From: Mugil cephalus
Lineage: Eukaryota; Chordata; Actinopteri; Mugiliformes; Mugilidae
DNA: 64,000 nt
Reading direction: 5' to 3'
Assembly: GCF_022458985.1 (NCBI RefSeq)
Contig: NC_061772.1
Location: 30,231,097 to 30,295,096 of the forward strand
The notes under the pieces are model-generated. The model was not told the origin of the DNA. It was given only the letters and a program-made list of their open reading frames with translations, and made no database searches. Below are positions 24,701 through 36,700 of this stretch, piece after piece. The stretch's first letter is position 1. Each line of letters opens with the position of its first letter. The position numbers were made by a program, and so were the translations under genes.

Positions 24701-27700
24701 TATTCTCCTCATAAACTCTTCTGTTTATTTATTTGTTATAACTTTATGAACGTGTTAGTTTACTCCATTTTTGGGGCGATTGTATTTCACATTTCCTTTT
24801 CAAACCAAACCTGGAATAACAACTGTTAAATTATTTTTATTTTGTAAATCATATTTCTAGTAGCCTACATGTGGATCATTGTGTTCAGCACTAAATAAAC
24901 CTGGTGCTTCCTGATTTACAAGACCAACAAAAGACCAGAAACCTTGAGTCAGAAAGTTCCTCTTCACCTACAAAAACTTCGCTGCTACTTTTGCATGAAT
25001 CAAATAACATATTTTTTCTCCTTTAGTTCTCTTTCTGTTTTCACATATTAAAGAACAGAAATGTAAATTTACTTACTTTTTAAAATGAAAATCAAATAAA
25101 CTGTTATTTATTTATTTGTTATTTTAGAGTCTAAAACTGAACTTGAAATACCAAAAAGTACTTGGAGCTCTCACATACACACATACCTGTCTAGAAAGCA
25201 GACCCGGCGTGAGCTTCATTTTTCATGAATTGTTGCAGAGGAAGGAGTTGGACTCGAGGCGGCAGCGAGGCGAGGAGATCGACGCTATGCTGACAGAGAA
25301 GGACAGGAAGCTGGCAGAGAAAGAAGCCTACATCGTCCACCTGCAGACGGCGCTGGCAGGAGATCAGCCCGTCACTCCTGCACCACAACAGAAGGTCGCC
25401 CGCCTGTTGTCTCGATAATATCCCAGGATATTCAACCTGCCTGTGGTGGTGGTGTTGTTGCTCAGCTGTGTCGTACCTCCTCAGGTGGCGGAGGACAGCG
25501 GAGCGATGCAGGAGCTGCAGCTGCTGGTGCAGAGCCTCACCAAGAAAGTAGGGGAAGCGGAGGAGCGTTACAGTTTGCTGCAGGAGCAGGCGGAGAGTCT
25601 CAAAGAGCTGCTGGTCACAGAGAAGGAGCAGTACGGCCAGAAGGAGGCCATGTACAAGCAGAACGTAGGTGCCACGGACTCCAGGAGGGGAGGAGGTTTC
25701 TGTTTTATATGATGCTGTATTTATTGTCTTTTTTTATTCACCGTGTATCTTAGATCCAGACATTTAAAGACATCATCATTCAGAAGGATAACCAGCTGAT
25801 GGAGGTCAACCAGCTGCACGAACAGGAGCTCTTTAAGCTAGCGGCCAAGTCAGATGCGAGTGCAGACTTGGAGCAGGTAAACTAACAGCGAACCTCTCCA
25901 CAGACGTCACACGATTCAACTTACAGCGAGTTCATGTGACGTAACTCTGCTGTGTATTTATCTTCTCGTCAGCTTCTGAAGGCTCTGAAGCAGAAGCTTC
26001 ACGAGAAGGAGGAGGTGCTGCTGGGAAAGACTCAGGTCATCGATGTTCTGCAGGGGGAGGTGGACGGCAGAGACCAGCAGATAAAGGTCAGGAACGGTTC
26101 TCGGCATCTTAATGTCCATGTGTTTTAGCCCTTTATTAAATCATATACACTCATATACAGTTATATAATGTGAATAAAATGCTTGGACTAGACTTTTTCA
26201 TTGACAATAATGCTGCTGTTAGGTTCACATCTATTCTATTCTATTCTATTCTATTCTACCTTTTCTCCAATTTGGATGCGAATGCCCTCAAATTAAATAT
26301 GAGAGTTTGCTTTATGTCCGTGTAGTATGATGGTAACTGTAATTGGTGGTGATGTTCTTGACTTTTAACGAAGCCTTAATAGAAATTCCTCGTGTCTATT
26401 CAGTAGCCAGGCTCTAATCTCTTCAAATGACACTTCAAAATGAGACTTTCCTCCCTTAACCCTTCGTGTTGTGACCCGTCTCTCCCGCCTCCACACAGGA
26501 GCTGACGGAACGACTGCGCCGGCTACAAGTGGAGCGCGAGAGCCTCGAGTCCAAGATGGAGGCGGAGAAGCACGTGATGCGAGCGCAGCTACGCGACCTG
26601 ATGGAGAAGCAACAGGCGGAGGTGCAGCGTATGGCTGCGCAGCATCAAGCGCAGATGGACCAAGCTCAGCAGGACCTGATGGGGCAGCTGGAGGAGCTGA
26701 GGAGAGCCTCGGTAGCAGCACCTCCTTCCAGCCAGGACGCTTCAGGAAGCGGAAACGCGCCCACGGATTCAGCCTCCGTTCAGAGGATAGCAGAGTTGGA
26801 AGGTTGGTTTCCTGTAGCCGATTAATCAGCTTGACTTTTCAGAAGAGTGGGTCAGGGTTTAAATGAAGAACTCTGAACTGACTACATGAATTATTTCTGT
26901 TTCAGGTTAAAAAAGAAAGCATCTGATTTACACATTTCCTTATAATTAAACTAAACACATTAAATAATATCCTGATTTATAGAGGTTATGCACGTATGTC
27001 ACTGAGTGGCAGAAACATGGTGAAATGTATCAGTAAATACAGCGGAGGATATTATCAGATCAAATTAAGGACAATTAGACTCAATGATAACGGTTCAGAG
27101 AGCTTTACTGAGAAGTAACGTAGCCACATAATACTGCAGCGTTAAAAGGATGACGAGCAGTGATCACAGATATTCAGTTTACTTTTTTGTTATAATTGTT
27201 AACTTAAAGTCTGACTTCATCAAAAAATACAGCATAAATTAATATTAGCTGACACTAAATGAACCACTTCACCAGGTTTCTGTGTCTGGATCCATTTACT
27301 CTGTTCTCTGGCAGATATCTGTAAAAATATAAAATATGTATATATGTGTCTCTATAATGTTACAATTTAGATTCTATTAAAGTCTATGATTCAAGCTAAT
27401 GCTGCCACTCAGTGACCGTAACCATGGAGACGTCAGCTGTGACGTCACGTTCATACCCTCCGTAGAGATATGTGATGATTTGTGAGTCTGTGTAGAGAAA
27501 TTGTCACAATCATCGCACTTTTCTTTCTCTTTTCTTTTTTTCTCCAGCTCAAGCGAAACAAAAAACGGATGAAGCCACTCGATCAGAAGCCAAGTTCCTG
27601 AAAATAAAAGCTTGGTCTAAAACTCGAATCAGACAACTCGAGGAGGAGCTGAGGAAAAGCCAGGTGAGATGTTTTAGACCGACGTGGTGCCCCCTCCCTC

Positions 27701-30700
27701 TGTTTATCGGTTTCCTTTCGGGTCTGGTATATTTATTTCTATTCTCAGCAAAAACAAGGCTGCACAAATAAAACTCTTTAATATCTCATATGCTCTTCCT
27801 GCCTGTCAGGCTGGGGGGGCCCCTCCCGACATGACTGCCCTGCGGAGTCGCGTCACAGAGCTGGAGGAGGAGAGGGAGGAGATCCTCTGGAAAGTGGAGC
27901 ACTACGAGGAGCTCAAAGCGGTTAATGGTACTAAGATCAAATACTGAGCGTGTTCTACAGACGCACTGTGTGTTGCAAAAAAAATATATATGAATGAACG
28001 TTGTGTGTTTGATGTTTTCTGCTAGAAATGCTGGAGGCTAAGCTGGTTGTGTACGAGGAGCAGCAGAGGACACTACAGGCAGACCTGGAGCAGTTCACTA
28101 AGAGGGCTGCTTCTCAGGTCAGGGACCAGGATTTTATTTATTTATTTATTTATTTTTGCTCCCTTACGTTTCCTGGACCGTGCTGAACTCTGGCCTCGCG
28201 CCTCCGTGTGTCCTCCCTCTGACCACAGGCCAGTGAGTCGGGCAGCGCCGACGACACCCAGAGCCAGGTCCTGGAGTGGCAGGAGATGGTGGCCGAGGCC
28301 GTCAGCGCCCGGGACCGAGTCAAGGAGGAGAAGGCTGCCATGGCTCTACGCATCAGCCACATGGAGGAGGAACGAGAGGGTGAGGCCGCTGCTGCCAGAT
28401 GACACAAACTCCATCACACATTATAGTACATTTAAGGTCCGTGTATTTCTTTGGTCATTGGATTTTTTCCATTCAGAAAAGGACATTAAATAACAAAAAA
28501 TTAGTGATTATTTAATTTGAATTTTAAAATTCAAAAATTTTAATTTCTTTGTCAGTTTCTAAAAACAAAAAATAAAACATTAGAAGAGGGACATAATAAA
28601 AAACCAAGTTTTTTTCATGTTGTGCGACTGGAAGTTGTCGTTTTCAAAGTAAGAGCACGTATGAGGACGGTGCTGTGTAACAGAAGTTGATGGACGAGGA
28701 TCAGAACGTTGTTTTAGAAACAATCAAAGAGTCTCAGTGGAGAGGACGTGACCGCAGAAAAACTAAAAATAACTACATATAATCAGGGAATAGTTAGCTA
28801 CTAGCTAACATTATAGGTTTCTGCAGGTGACGAGCCTTGTTTTGTCAAAAACCACATCAGAGAACGGTTCTAAAGACGTTTTATTCTGGTCTAGCCAGAG
28901 GAACCACAGGTACAAGTCTTATGTTTGGGCCATAAACACAGCACCGTCCTCATACGTGCTCTTACTTTGAAAACAGCAACTTCCGGTTGCAAAACATGAA
29001 AAAACTGACACTATTTTCTCATGATGGGATGCGGGCGGCGCCAGCTTGTTGGCATGACAACCGGTGGTCGATATTACGTCGCATCCTGTTTCTATAGCGT
29101 CAAATAACTAAAACGTAACTCATCAGAAAAATATATTATATAACATTACATTAACCACCTAAAATGACAGAAACCATCTTTAGTCTAAACCTTCTGTTGG
29201 TCCTGTTGTTATTCAATTATCACGTCTATTATTATTATTATTACAATTATTATTATTATTATTATGTCTTTCGACGAGCGAGTTCTGTGTTTCTTTCCTT
29301 GCAGTAAATGGTATAAATTGTACCGTCCTGCACCACATTATACATTTAAACTGGAGAATTATTTTAGCTGTGTTCACAACTCCCCACTTTAATGAATAAA
29401 TGCCAGTTTACCTAAATGAATTCAGTCTCATGCAGCGGCCCTGCACTAACTCACAGCTTTATCCTGCTGTTGAAGTGTATTGTCCCATATTTCTGAGATA
29501 TTTTCTTCCCTCACTCATTAAAAGTTTGCTTTCTGTATGATGCCCCTTCACACCATCCCACCATCAGACGTCGTAGCAGGTTTAGTTTGTCATGTTTTGC
29601 TGTTGACCGCGTGTCCTCTGTTGTCTGACTCAACATTACTTTCTGTTTCTTTATTTTTTCCCCCTGTCCTCGCCGTTGTCATTGGGGAGAATTGGTTTAC
29701 TTTGAGCTGCCTCCCATCTCGTGGACCTCCGACCCCCCCTCCGCGCGCCCCCCCCCCCCACGCACACACACTCTCCCTCTCCAGCCCCTGCTCCTGCTCC
29801 AGGGATGGGAGCAGCCACACTGAACAGTTTCCCATCAGTTTTGTGCATGCAGGCTCCTCCAACCCTCCGGTGCAGCCGCCGCTCACTGCACTGTCTGCAG
29901 CTTCCCTCAGCTGTTGGCCTTTCTCTGGGGAGGGAGGGGGGAGCTGCAGACAGTGCAGTGGCAGGCTGCATCTTAGAGTCTGCCATTTTGTTTTTCCCTC
30001 TCTTCCCCTCACCTGTTATTCTTCTTTTCCATCCTTTGACCCCATTCCTTTGTCTGTGTTATGGTTCCTTCCCTCTGTCGTTTTGGTTGATTTCTGTTGT
30101 GATCGGTTCAAATGATCTTCACCTGCAAAGACATCCTGGTTTTAAATCAAACTCATTTTCTTCTGTGGTGTGATAGACTTGTACTAACTCTGGGAAGGAG
30201 CCTAATCTGAAAGATGCCTGGTTTTTATTCAACCTGATAAGTTTAGCCCAGAAACCACCATGTTTATTAGATCTGAGGTTCACACCATCCTCTACAGACA
30301 TGTATGTCCTGAAATATTATTGTCATGGCATCAGATGCATAAAATCAAGACGGGTTTCATCACTGATTTGATCCAGACGTCTTCAAAAAGTTGTGTGCTC
30401 ATGTAACATGTGACATAACAATCAGGATATTATATATAAAAAATGAAAAGAGAGCGTACTGCCAGGAAACCCTCGATCATGCAAACGAAACACAGTTTTA
30501 ATAAATACCCCAAAAGTCCTGTTATTTCCTTAAAGAAATATATTAAAACATTTAATAAGTAAAGAGGAAATGAATGAACCGAGTGTGAAAACTTTGGCTC
30601 AAACTATTCACAGTAATTAACACGTTTGATGGAAGAATCCTGCAGATGAAGCAGTTTCTTCTCATGGGAAACCAGAATCATTTTTATATAAAGTCAGACC

Positions 30701-33700
30701 TTTTTCTAGAAAAACTTTTTTTTCCTACACAAGTAGGAAAAGTGTGTAATTTAATAAAATTAAATTTTATAAATAATATACATGTTTCCAACTGTTCAGT
30801 TGTTTTAAATCATAAAATTCAGAATTTCGAAAAATCTGGATTGATCTGTTTGTTGTTCGGGTTTAATGGCAGCACAGCTGAAATATTTGTGTGACAGAAC
30901 ACAGTCGCTACATAGATGATCATAGATGGATGGAATAAAAAAATCGTGCACTGAATTTATCCAAGTCATTTATATGAGCTTCATTTACAGCTTTAATCTT
31001 CTTGGAATTATTTGGTGACATAACGGCATAAATACTCAGATTAATGACAATTAACAATTAATTCCCTACTTTATTTATATGATATACAGATATACCAGGT
31101 TTATTTATTTATTTATTTTAAGTATGGAATTTAGAAATTTCAAATGTGCAGGACACACTTTGCTCTGATGATAGGAGCATGTAAACTAACTCTGAATCAA
31201 ATTGGACTCTTGTCATCTGTTGATATATATTCAGCTGTGCTTCTTCTTCTTCTTCTTTGTTTCTGTTTTTTCCTGATGCTTTTTCTCACAATCTCTACCT
31301 GCAACAACCTATAAGAACTCTGCTGTTGTCCAGTTACTTCTCAGGACAGCAAAGTTCAGTTTAATTTAGAAATAAAGTGATTTCCTTGGACGCTGCTTTG
31401 ACTTGTCCCTCACAGCATTTAATAATGAGACGTTTGCTTTGTGAATAATCCTCACGTCCTTCGTCCTCTGCTCACGTCCTTCGTCCTCTGCTCACGTCCT
31501 TCGTCCTCTGCTCACGTCCTTCGTCCTCTGCTCACGTCCTTCGTCCTCTCCTCACGTCCTTCGTCCTCTGCTGCTGTGCTCGTTGTGGGTAAACTCTGTA
31601 GTTAAGATGATACACTGAACCCATACCGACCACCGCTTAAACCCCCTCGCCTCCTTTCCTCCTCTCTCTGCACCACCCTCGGCTTTTCAGCTGCCCCCCC
31701 CCATCATCCCTTTTTCCACATCAAATTCCGCCTGTTGTCACAAAACAGATGGGAACATGTTTTGTTCTAATCAATTTGACTTCCCCTGCTTGCATCCTAC
31801 TCTGCTCAGTAAAATATGACCCCCCCCCTCCCCTTCCCCCCCGAGACCTGCACGTATGTGGTGTTTCTCTAAATAACTCTGCTCTCCCTGTTCAAGATAA
31901 AACATTGGCTTGGAACGTGACTCATGAAAATGGGCTCTCTCCTTCCTCCCACAGCCTCTTTTTACTCCCCCCGTCTCCCACATATTTCAGTGCTGTGTTC
32001 CTTTGCTATGCAAATGAGGTGTGCATGGCTCTGACCAGAACGTTGCTTGTGAAGTGTTTCAGGTCCACATACTTTATGCAAATATGAAAGTGCACACGTA
32101 CCTGGAGTTTGAGCGAGTTTCTTTCTTTCCATCCTCCTCATCTCTCCGTCTCCATCCTTCTCTTGCAGTGTTACCGTCTCTCTCTCGTTACCTCCGCTGT
32201 GGCTTTAGACTGTTTTCTGTGTTACAAAGTCTGTTTGTGGTGTTCAACTTGCTTCATATCCTTCATCACGAAAGCCACCAGCACCATTTACGCCATTATG
32301 CTGCTTCATAGGCTCCTCTCCATCTCTGTCGTTCCGTCTTCAAAGAACACCCTCCTCCCCTTTCCCGTGTGTCTGTCCAGTCCACTATAACCCACTTCAC
32401 ATCCATAAACACACCATCAGTCCAACCCAAACTTCCCCCCTTTCCCTGTGGCACAAAACTGATTGAGGATGACTGGTTCTTTCCTGGCTGCTCCGATCCA
32501 GCACTCGCCACTCGGCAGCAGGAGTTGGAGGAGGAGCTGGCTCAAGCTCGGGGGCTCGGCCAGCACAGGGCCAAGAAGCTGGCAGCTCCGGCCCAGCGAA
32601 GCCTGCAGGTAGGTGGATGTAACCAAAGCTTTTACAGCAGCATACCTCCAAATGTTTGTTACATGTGTGGAAAAATACAAAATTGGGATTTTAGCATCCT
32701 CTTAAAAAAAAAAAAAAAAAATCCCATTTGCAAAATTTATATTCAACCAATCAGACAGTGCTGGTAAATGTGTGAGAACTTTTCTGCACAAATGAATCAG
32801 CAGTTGATTAATTTATGCAGAAAAAGGTACCAGAGTCAGGTGCCTTATTCCTGGGTTGTATATCATTGCATATATCATTACATTATAATGATCTTATTCA
32901 TGCAGCTTCCTAAGTGTTCACATCTCTGACTAATGGCTGTCTACCTTTACAGGAAGCCACAGATAAATACTGGAAAATGACCATTTGGAGGCTTTATTTT
33001 AGAGACGTTTTGTTGCCTTAATTGCAAATTTAAGAAGAGGTAAAGCAAGTTTAGTTTCAGAATAAGCCTAAACAATTAATAACTGGTTGGTTTAGTTAGA
33101 CACTGGAAATGCTGTTCTTTAAGAAATGGATTACGATGCACTTACCTATGGTTGAGCTCAGAGCTCAGAGGCTTGAATCAGGCAGGAGGGAAGTCTGCCT
33201 CCTCCTGCTCCTACTGTGGTACAACTCAAATACCATCTTCCTCTGATGCTAACTTCTATCCCACTTGCAGGACGACTTTGAGTTTGACGGGCAGGTCCCG
33301 TTCCAGGACCCTCGGAGCGCCTCGGAGAGCACGACCCCGATGGAGGGAGAGAACATGGGAGGTTGGTGGCCCGAGTACAGTACTCCTGACACAGGTGTGA
33401 GACCCGCTAGACAGTTTACACCGGCATGCACGCAGTCATCTGCACATTACTTTGGGAAACCGAAGCCGCCTTTGGGTTATTTTGATGTTTTTGTTTCATC
33501 ATAACACTCCAGACATACTTTACTGAGTGTTGGAATGTGGCTGTTGGTTTGGTTTTCATTTTACCCACCATTACTGTGAATGTACCTGTGTTGGGTTGTT
33601 GTGTTTTGTACTAGCTTGGTTCAGCTTGCTTTCATTCATGCTTGTAGATTCAGGTCACAGTGTGGCAAGCTGAATTAAAGCTCATCTCCAAAATAACTCT

Positions 33701-36700
33701 GGGACAATTGACATATTCCTGAGAGTTTCACATTTATATGTTGCTCAGTCATATTCATCAGATGGTGTGTTGTTTTTGGACATGTGCATGCTGGTTGAGC
33801 TGGCTAGTGTTTGTGGGGATTAAGTGGACTGAACTCTTGATGGTATAAATGTAGGTGGAAGGATGCTCCTCATCTGTGGTAAGTTTTGTTTTTTCGTTGT
33901 TTGCATGCTCTGCTCCTTTTCACTTCATTTCCTCTCATCTTTTCTTGAGCTCCTGATAGCGTCAGTGTGTCATTAAACCAAAAAAATACATCAGCAGTCA
34001 TCTTAAAATAAAAAAACAAGCAAAACTAAATTATAGTTAAAGAACCTGGTGTATTTTTTGGTTTGACTGTGGCTTAATCTCAAGCCTTGAAGTTGCATTT
34101 TGCCTTTTAATAAATGAATATCTTTGTAATTAGCTAATGCTCACTTTCCTCAGGGGCCTTGCAGACTTAGTTATTTGAATTTGTTGTCCTTGGACCAATC
34201 ACACGTAACCAGCTGAAAATATTTATGTCTTCAAATACTTCTAAGGATTCAATAACGATTTTCTGTTATTGTTATTTTAATATTAACTTATTATCTACTT
34301 ACTTATTTATCTCCTCCCTGACATTAGTTATTTCAAGGATCCACAAAACTCACATCAGTAATAAACCACATGAGTTCATTCTCATTTAGATATCACGTAT
34401 TCAGGTGATAATTTCTACTAGTGGTTGAATGAAGGAGTTAAACTCCTCTTCCCAGACCACCTCCACGTGTGGACTGACACCAGATCAGTGTTCACACCTG
34501 GACACAGAGCTGGATGCTTGTGATCAGATCACTCAAATAACCAGGTCTGATCAGGGCCTCAGACTTTTCTGATTCTCCTTCTTATAAAGACTTTTACCTG
34601 TTTTTTGTACTCAGTCTTTAAAGACACAGTAGAGCTGTCACATTTTAATCTATTTATTCTTTATCGTAGAATTCTATTTTTTCTTAATGTGCACTGAACT
34701 ACGATCGATTCACAGTAGATTGATTGATCTACTTTCACATGTAAAGTGTCTGCCCACCCATGAAGTTATTCACTTGACTCTGTTGGAAGGCTTTGAATCT
34801 GCTGGAGAATTGATTTAGTAGCAAATTTTGGATCTTTTTTCGGGACTTGCTTTTCTTGGTTCACGCCTCATGATGTCCCCAGTTCTGATTCCTCCTTCCA
34901 TCTGATTCCAGATGGCTTGCGGTCTGTTGTGGAGGAACTGGAGCTGGAAAGGAACCAACTGCAGGAGCAGATACTGAGCCTGGAGGAGCGCTGCCAGGAC
35001 CTGGAGGACCGACTGCAGCTGCAGGCCCGCATAGAGACATTACAGGTACACAGCCCCATCCAATGCGCCCCTGGGGTTAACTCAAACCTCTCTTTGTCTT
35101 GTTAAATATCGCCTTAAACTCGCACTGTTAAGATGTAACGTAGCCACTGATGAATAACTGAGTATGAGCATGTCCCCACCCTCCCCCAAAGGACTGGGAT
35201 GTTGTAACAAACCCTTCTAACACAGGTGACGTTTGATGTAGATGAAGATGAGCAGCCATGTTGGGTCTCTCAGGTGTGTTGGGTCGCTCATGTACGTGTG
35301 CGCTAGAGAGCACCTCTGGCGGTGACGGCTAATGGTGTGGTGTGCTTGTTTAACCACGGACATGTTTGTCACATAACGTTTAAAGCACGACGTTCTGTCA
35401 AAGACTCACCGGTTCTCTTAGATGTGGTGAATATCTACGTTTTTACATCACATGAACGGTACAAACGGTATTAATCTCGTTTGATCCGGTTTCTCTAGAG
35501 GGTCTGCTGTTATACATGTCTGTGTGAAGTGCAGTCGTCTTTAGCGTTTAGCTTAGCGTTTTATCTCGTCATATTTGCACATTGATGATCCTTTTTGCTC
35601 CCGTGCAGAATGAGTCTGAGAAGCTACAGAACCAACTTGCCAGCGTCAGGAGTCAGCAGAGCAGAGAGGCGGAGAAGCATCAGCTACTGGTCAGCAGCCT
35701 CAACGAGCAGCTCAAAGGGTAAACTCTTCATTCTTTGGTTTTCTTTGATCCCTGTCATCACTGCATAAAGTATGGTATCAGATTTTGAACAGAATTTGTT
35801 TAAAATGAGTGTGATTTTTTGTTTCCTTCAGGCTGAGTGACACACAAGAGTGTCTGGAGAGCTCCCTCATTGAGAAGGAGAACACACTGGCGAAGACATC
35901 TGAGAAGCTGGAGCTGATCAGCAGCCTTCGAGAATCCCTGAGCGAAAAAGAGATTCAGTACAAAGAGCTGTCTGAGAAGCTCCTTCAGACCGAACACAGC
36001 GTAGGATATTGCTGCTAATTTAGTTCCTATTTAGAAAAACGTGTCACTTCTAACTCTTCAGATGTGGTTAATTGTGCTATTTGTTTTTCCAGCTTGATAT
36101 AATTTCCAAGAAATGCAGCAGCTCAGAGAAACAGTGCTCTGAGTTGAAAACAGAAGTCGTGGACCTCACCCAGAAGTTGACTGCCCTGAAAGAGAAGGTG
36201 TGTTTCAATAGATTTAAACGTCTACCTGTATATTTCTATAAATCATCCACATTTTATGACTTTGTTGCATCACAAAAAACAAAATGTTTTCATGTTTCAG
36301 ACTCAAAAACAAGAAGTCACCATAGAAACGTTACAAACTGACCTGGATCAGACAAACGAGGAGCTGGACAAACTAAACACCGCACACTTGGAAGAACGAG
36401 CTCAACTCATTCACGACCTTCAAAGCTGCGAGCGGGAAATTGACTCTCTCAAAGATGTTCTGGTGGAAAAGGAGAAGGAGATATCCACCCTCACCTGCAA
36501 CATGGCCGAGTACGGAGAACAGATCGCGGTGCTGAAGAAGGAGATCAAGCTCAAAGAGGAGAGCCTGGTCCAGGTAGAAAACGCACTGAGTAAAGCAGAG
36601 CGGGAGGCCACCATCATCAGAGACTCGCAGAGCTCAGACCAGCAATCTCTGAACAGTAAAATCACAGAGCTGGTCGGGAACCTCAAGGACACTGAGGCAG

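Larger units (their letters stand above)
28380..32501 (+). other. golgb1: Largest golgb1 intron (coding exons 13-14)
   Basis: A 4.1-kb phase-1 intron holding an inverted-repeat element, (TTA)n tracts (29225-29265), a pyrimidine-rich stretch with a strong hairpin (29884-29960), a 20-bp minisatellite (31451-31570) and C-rich runs near 31690 and 31820. I found no extra exon with coiled-coil coding in it, and the flanking exons join in frame without one. Confidence 0.7.

Noticed and set aside
25395-25418. Read-through of golgb1 exon 5 to a TAA (VARLLSR)
   Set aside because: The donor there (AAG|gtcgcc) is weak, but splicing to 25485 keeps frame and giantin similarity; the short extension has none.
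29537-30173. Long open frames on both strands (up to 192 codons) in the golgb1 intron
   Set aside because: They overlap in several frames and both directions, are Pro/Ser/Leu-rich from pyrimidine tracts, and lack domains or splice context. They reflect base composition.
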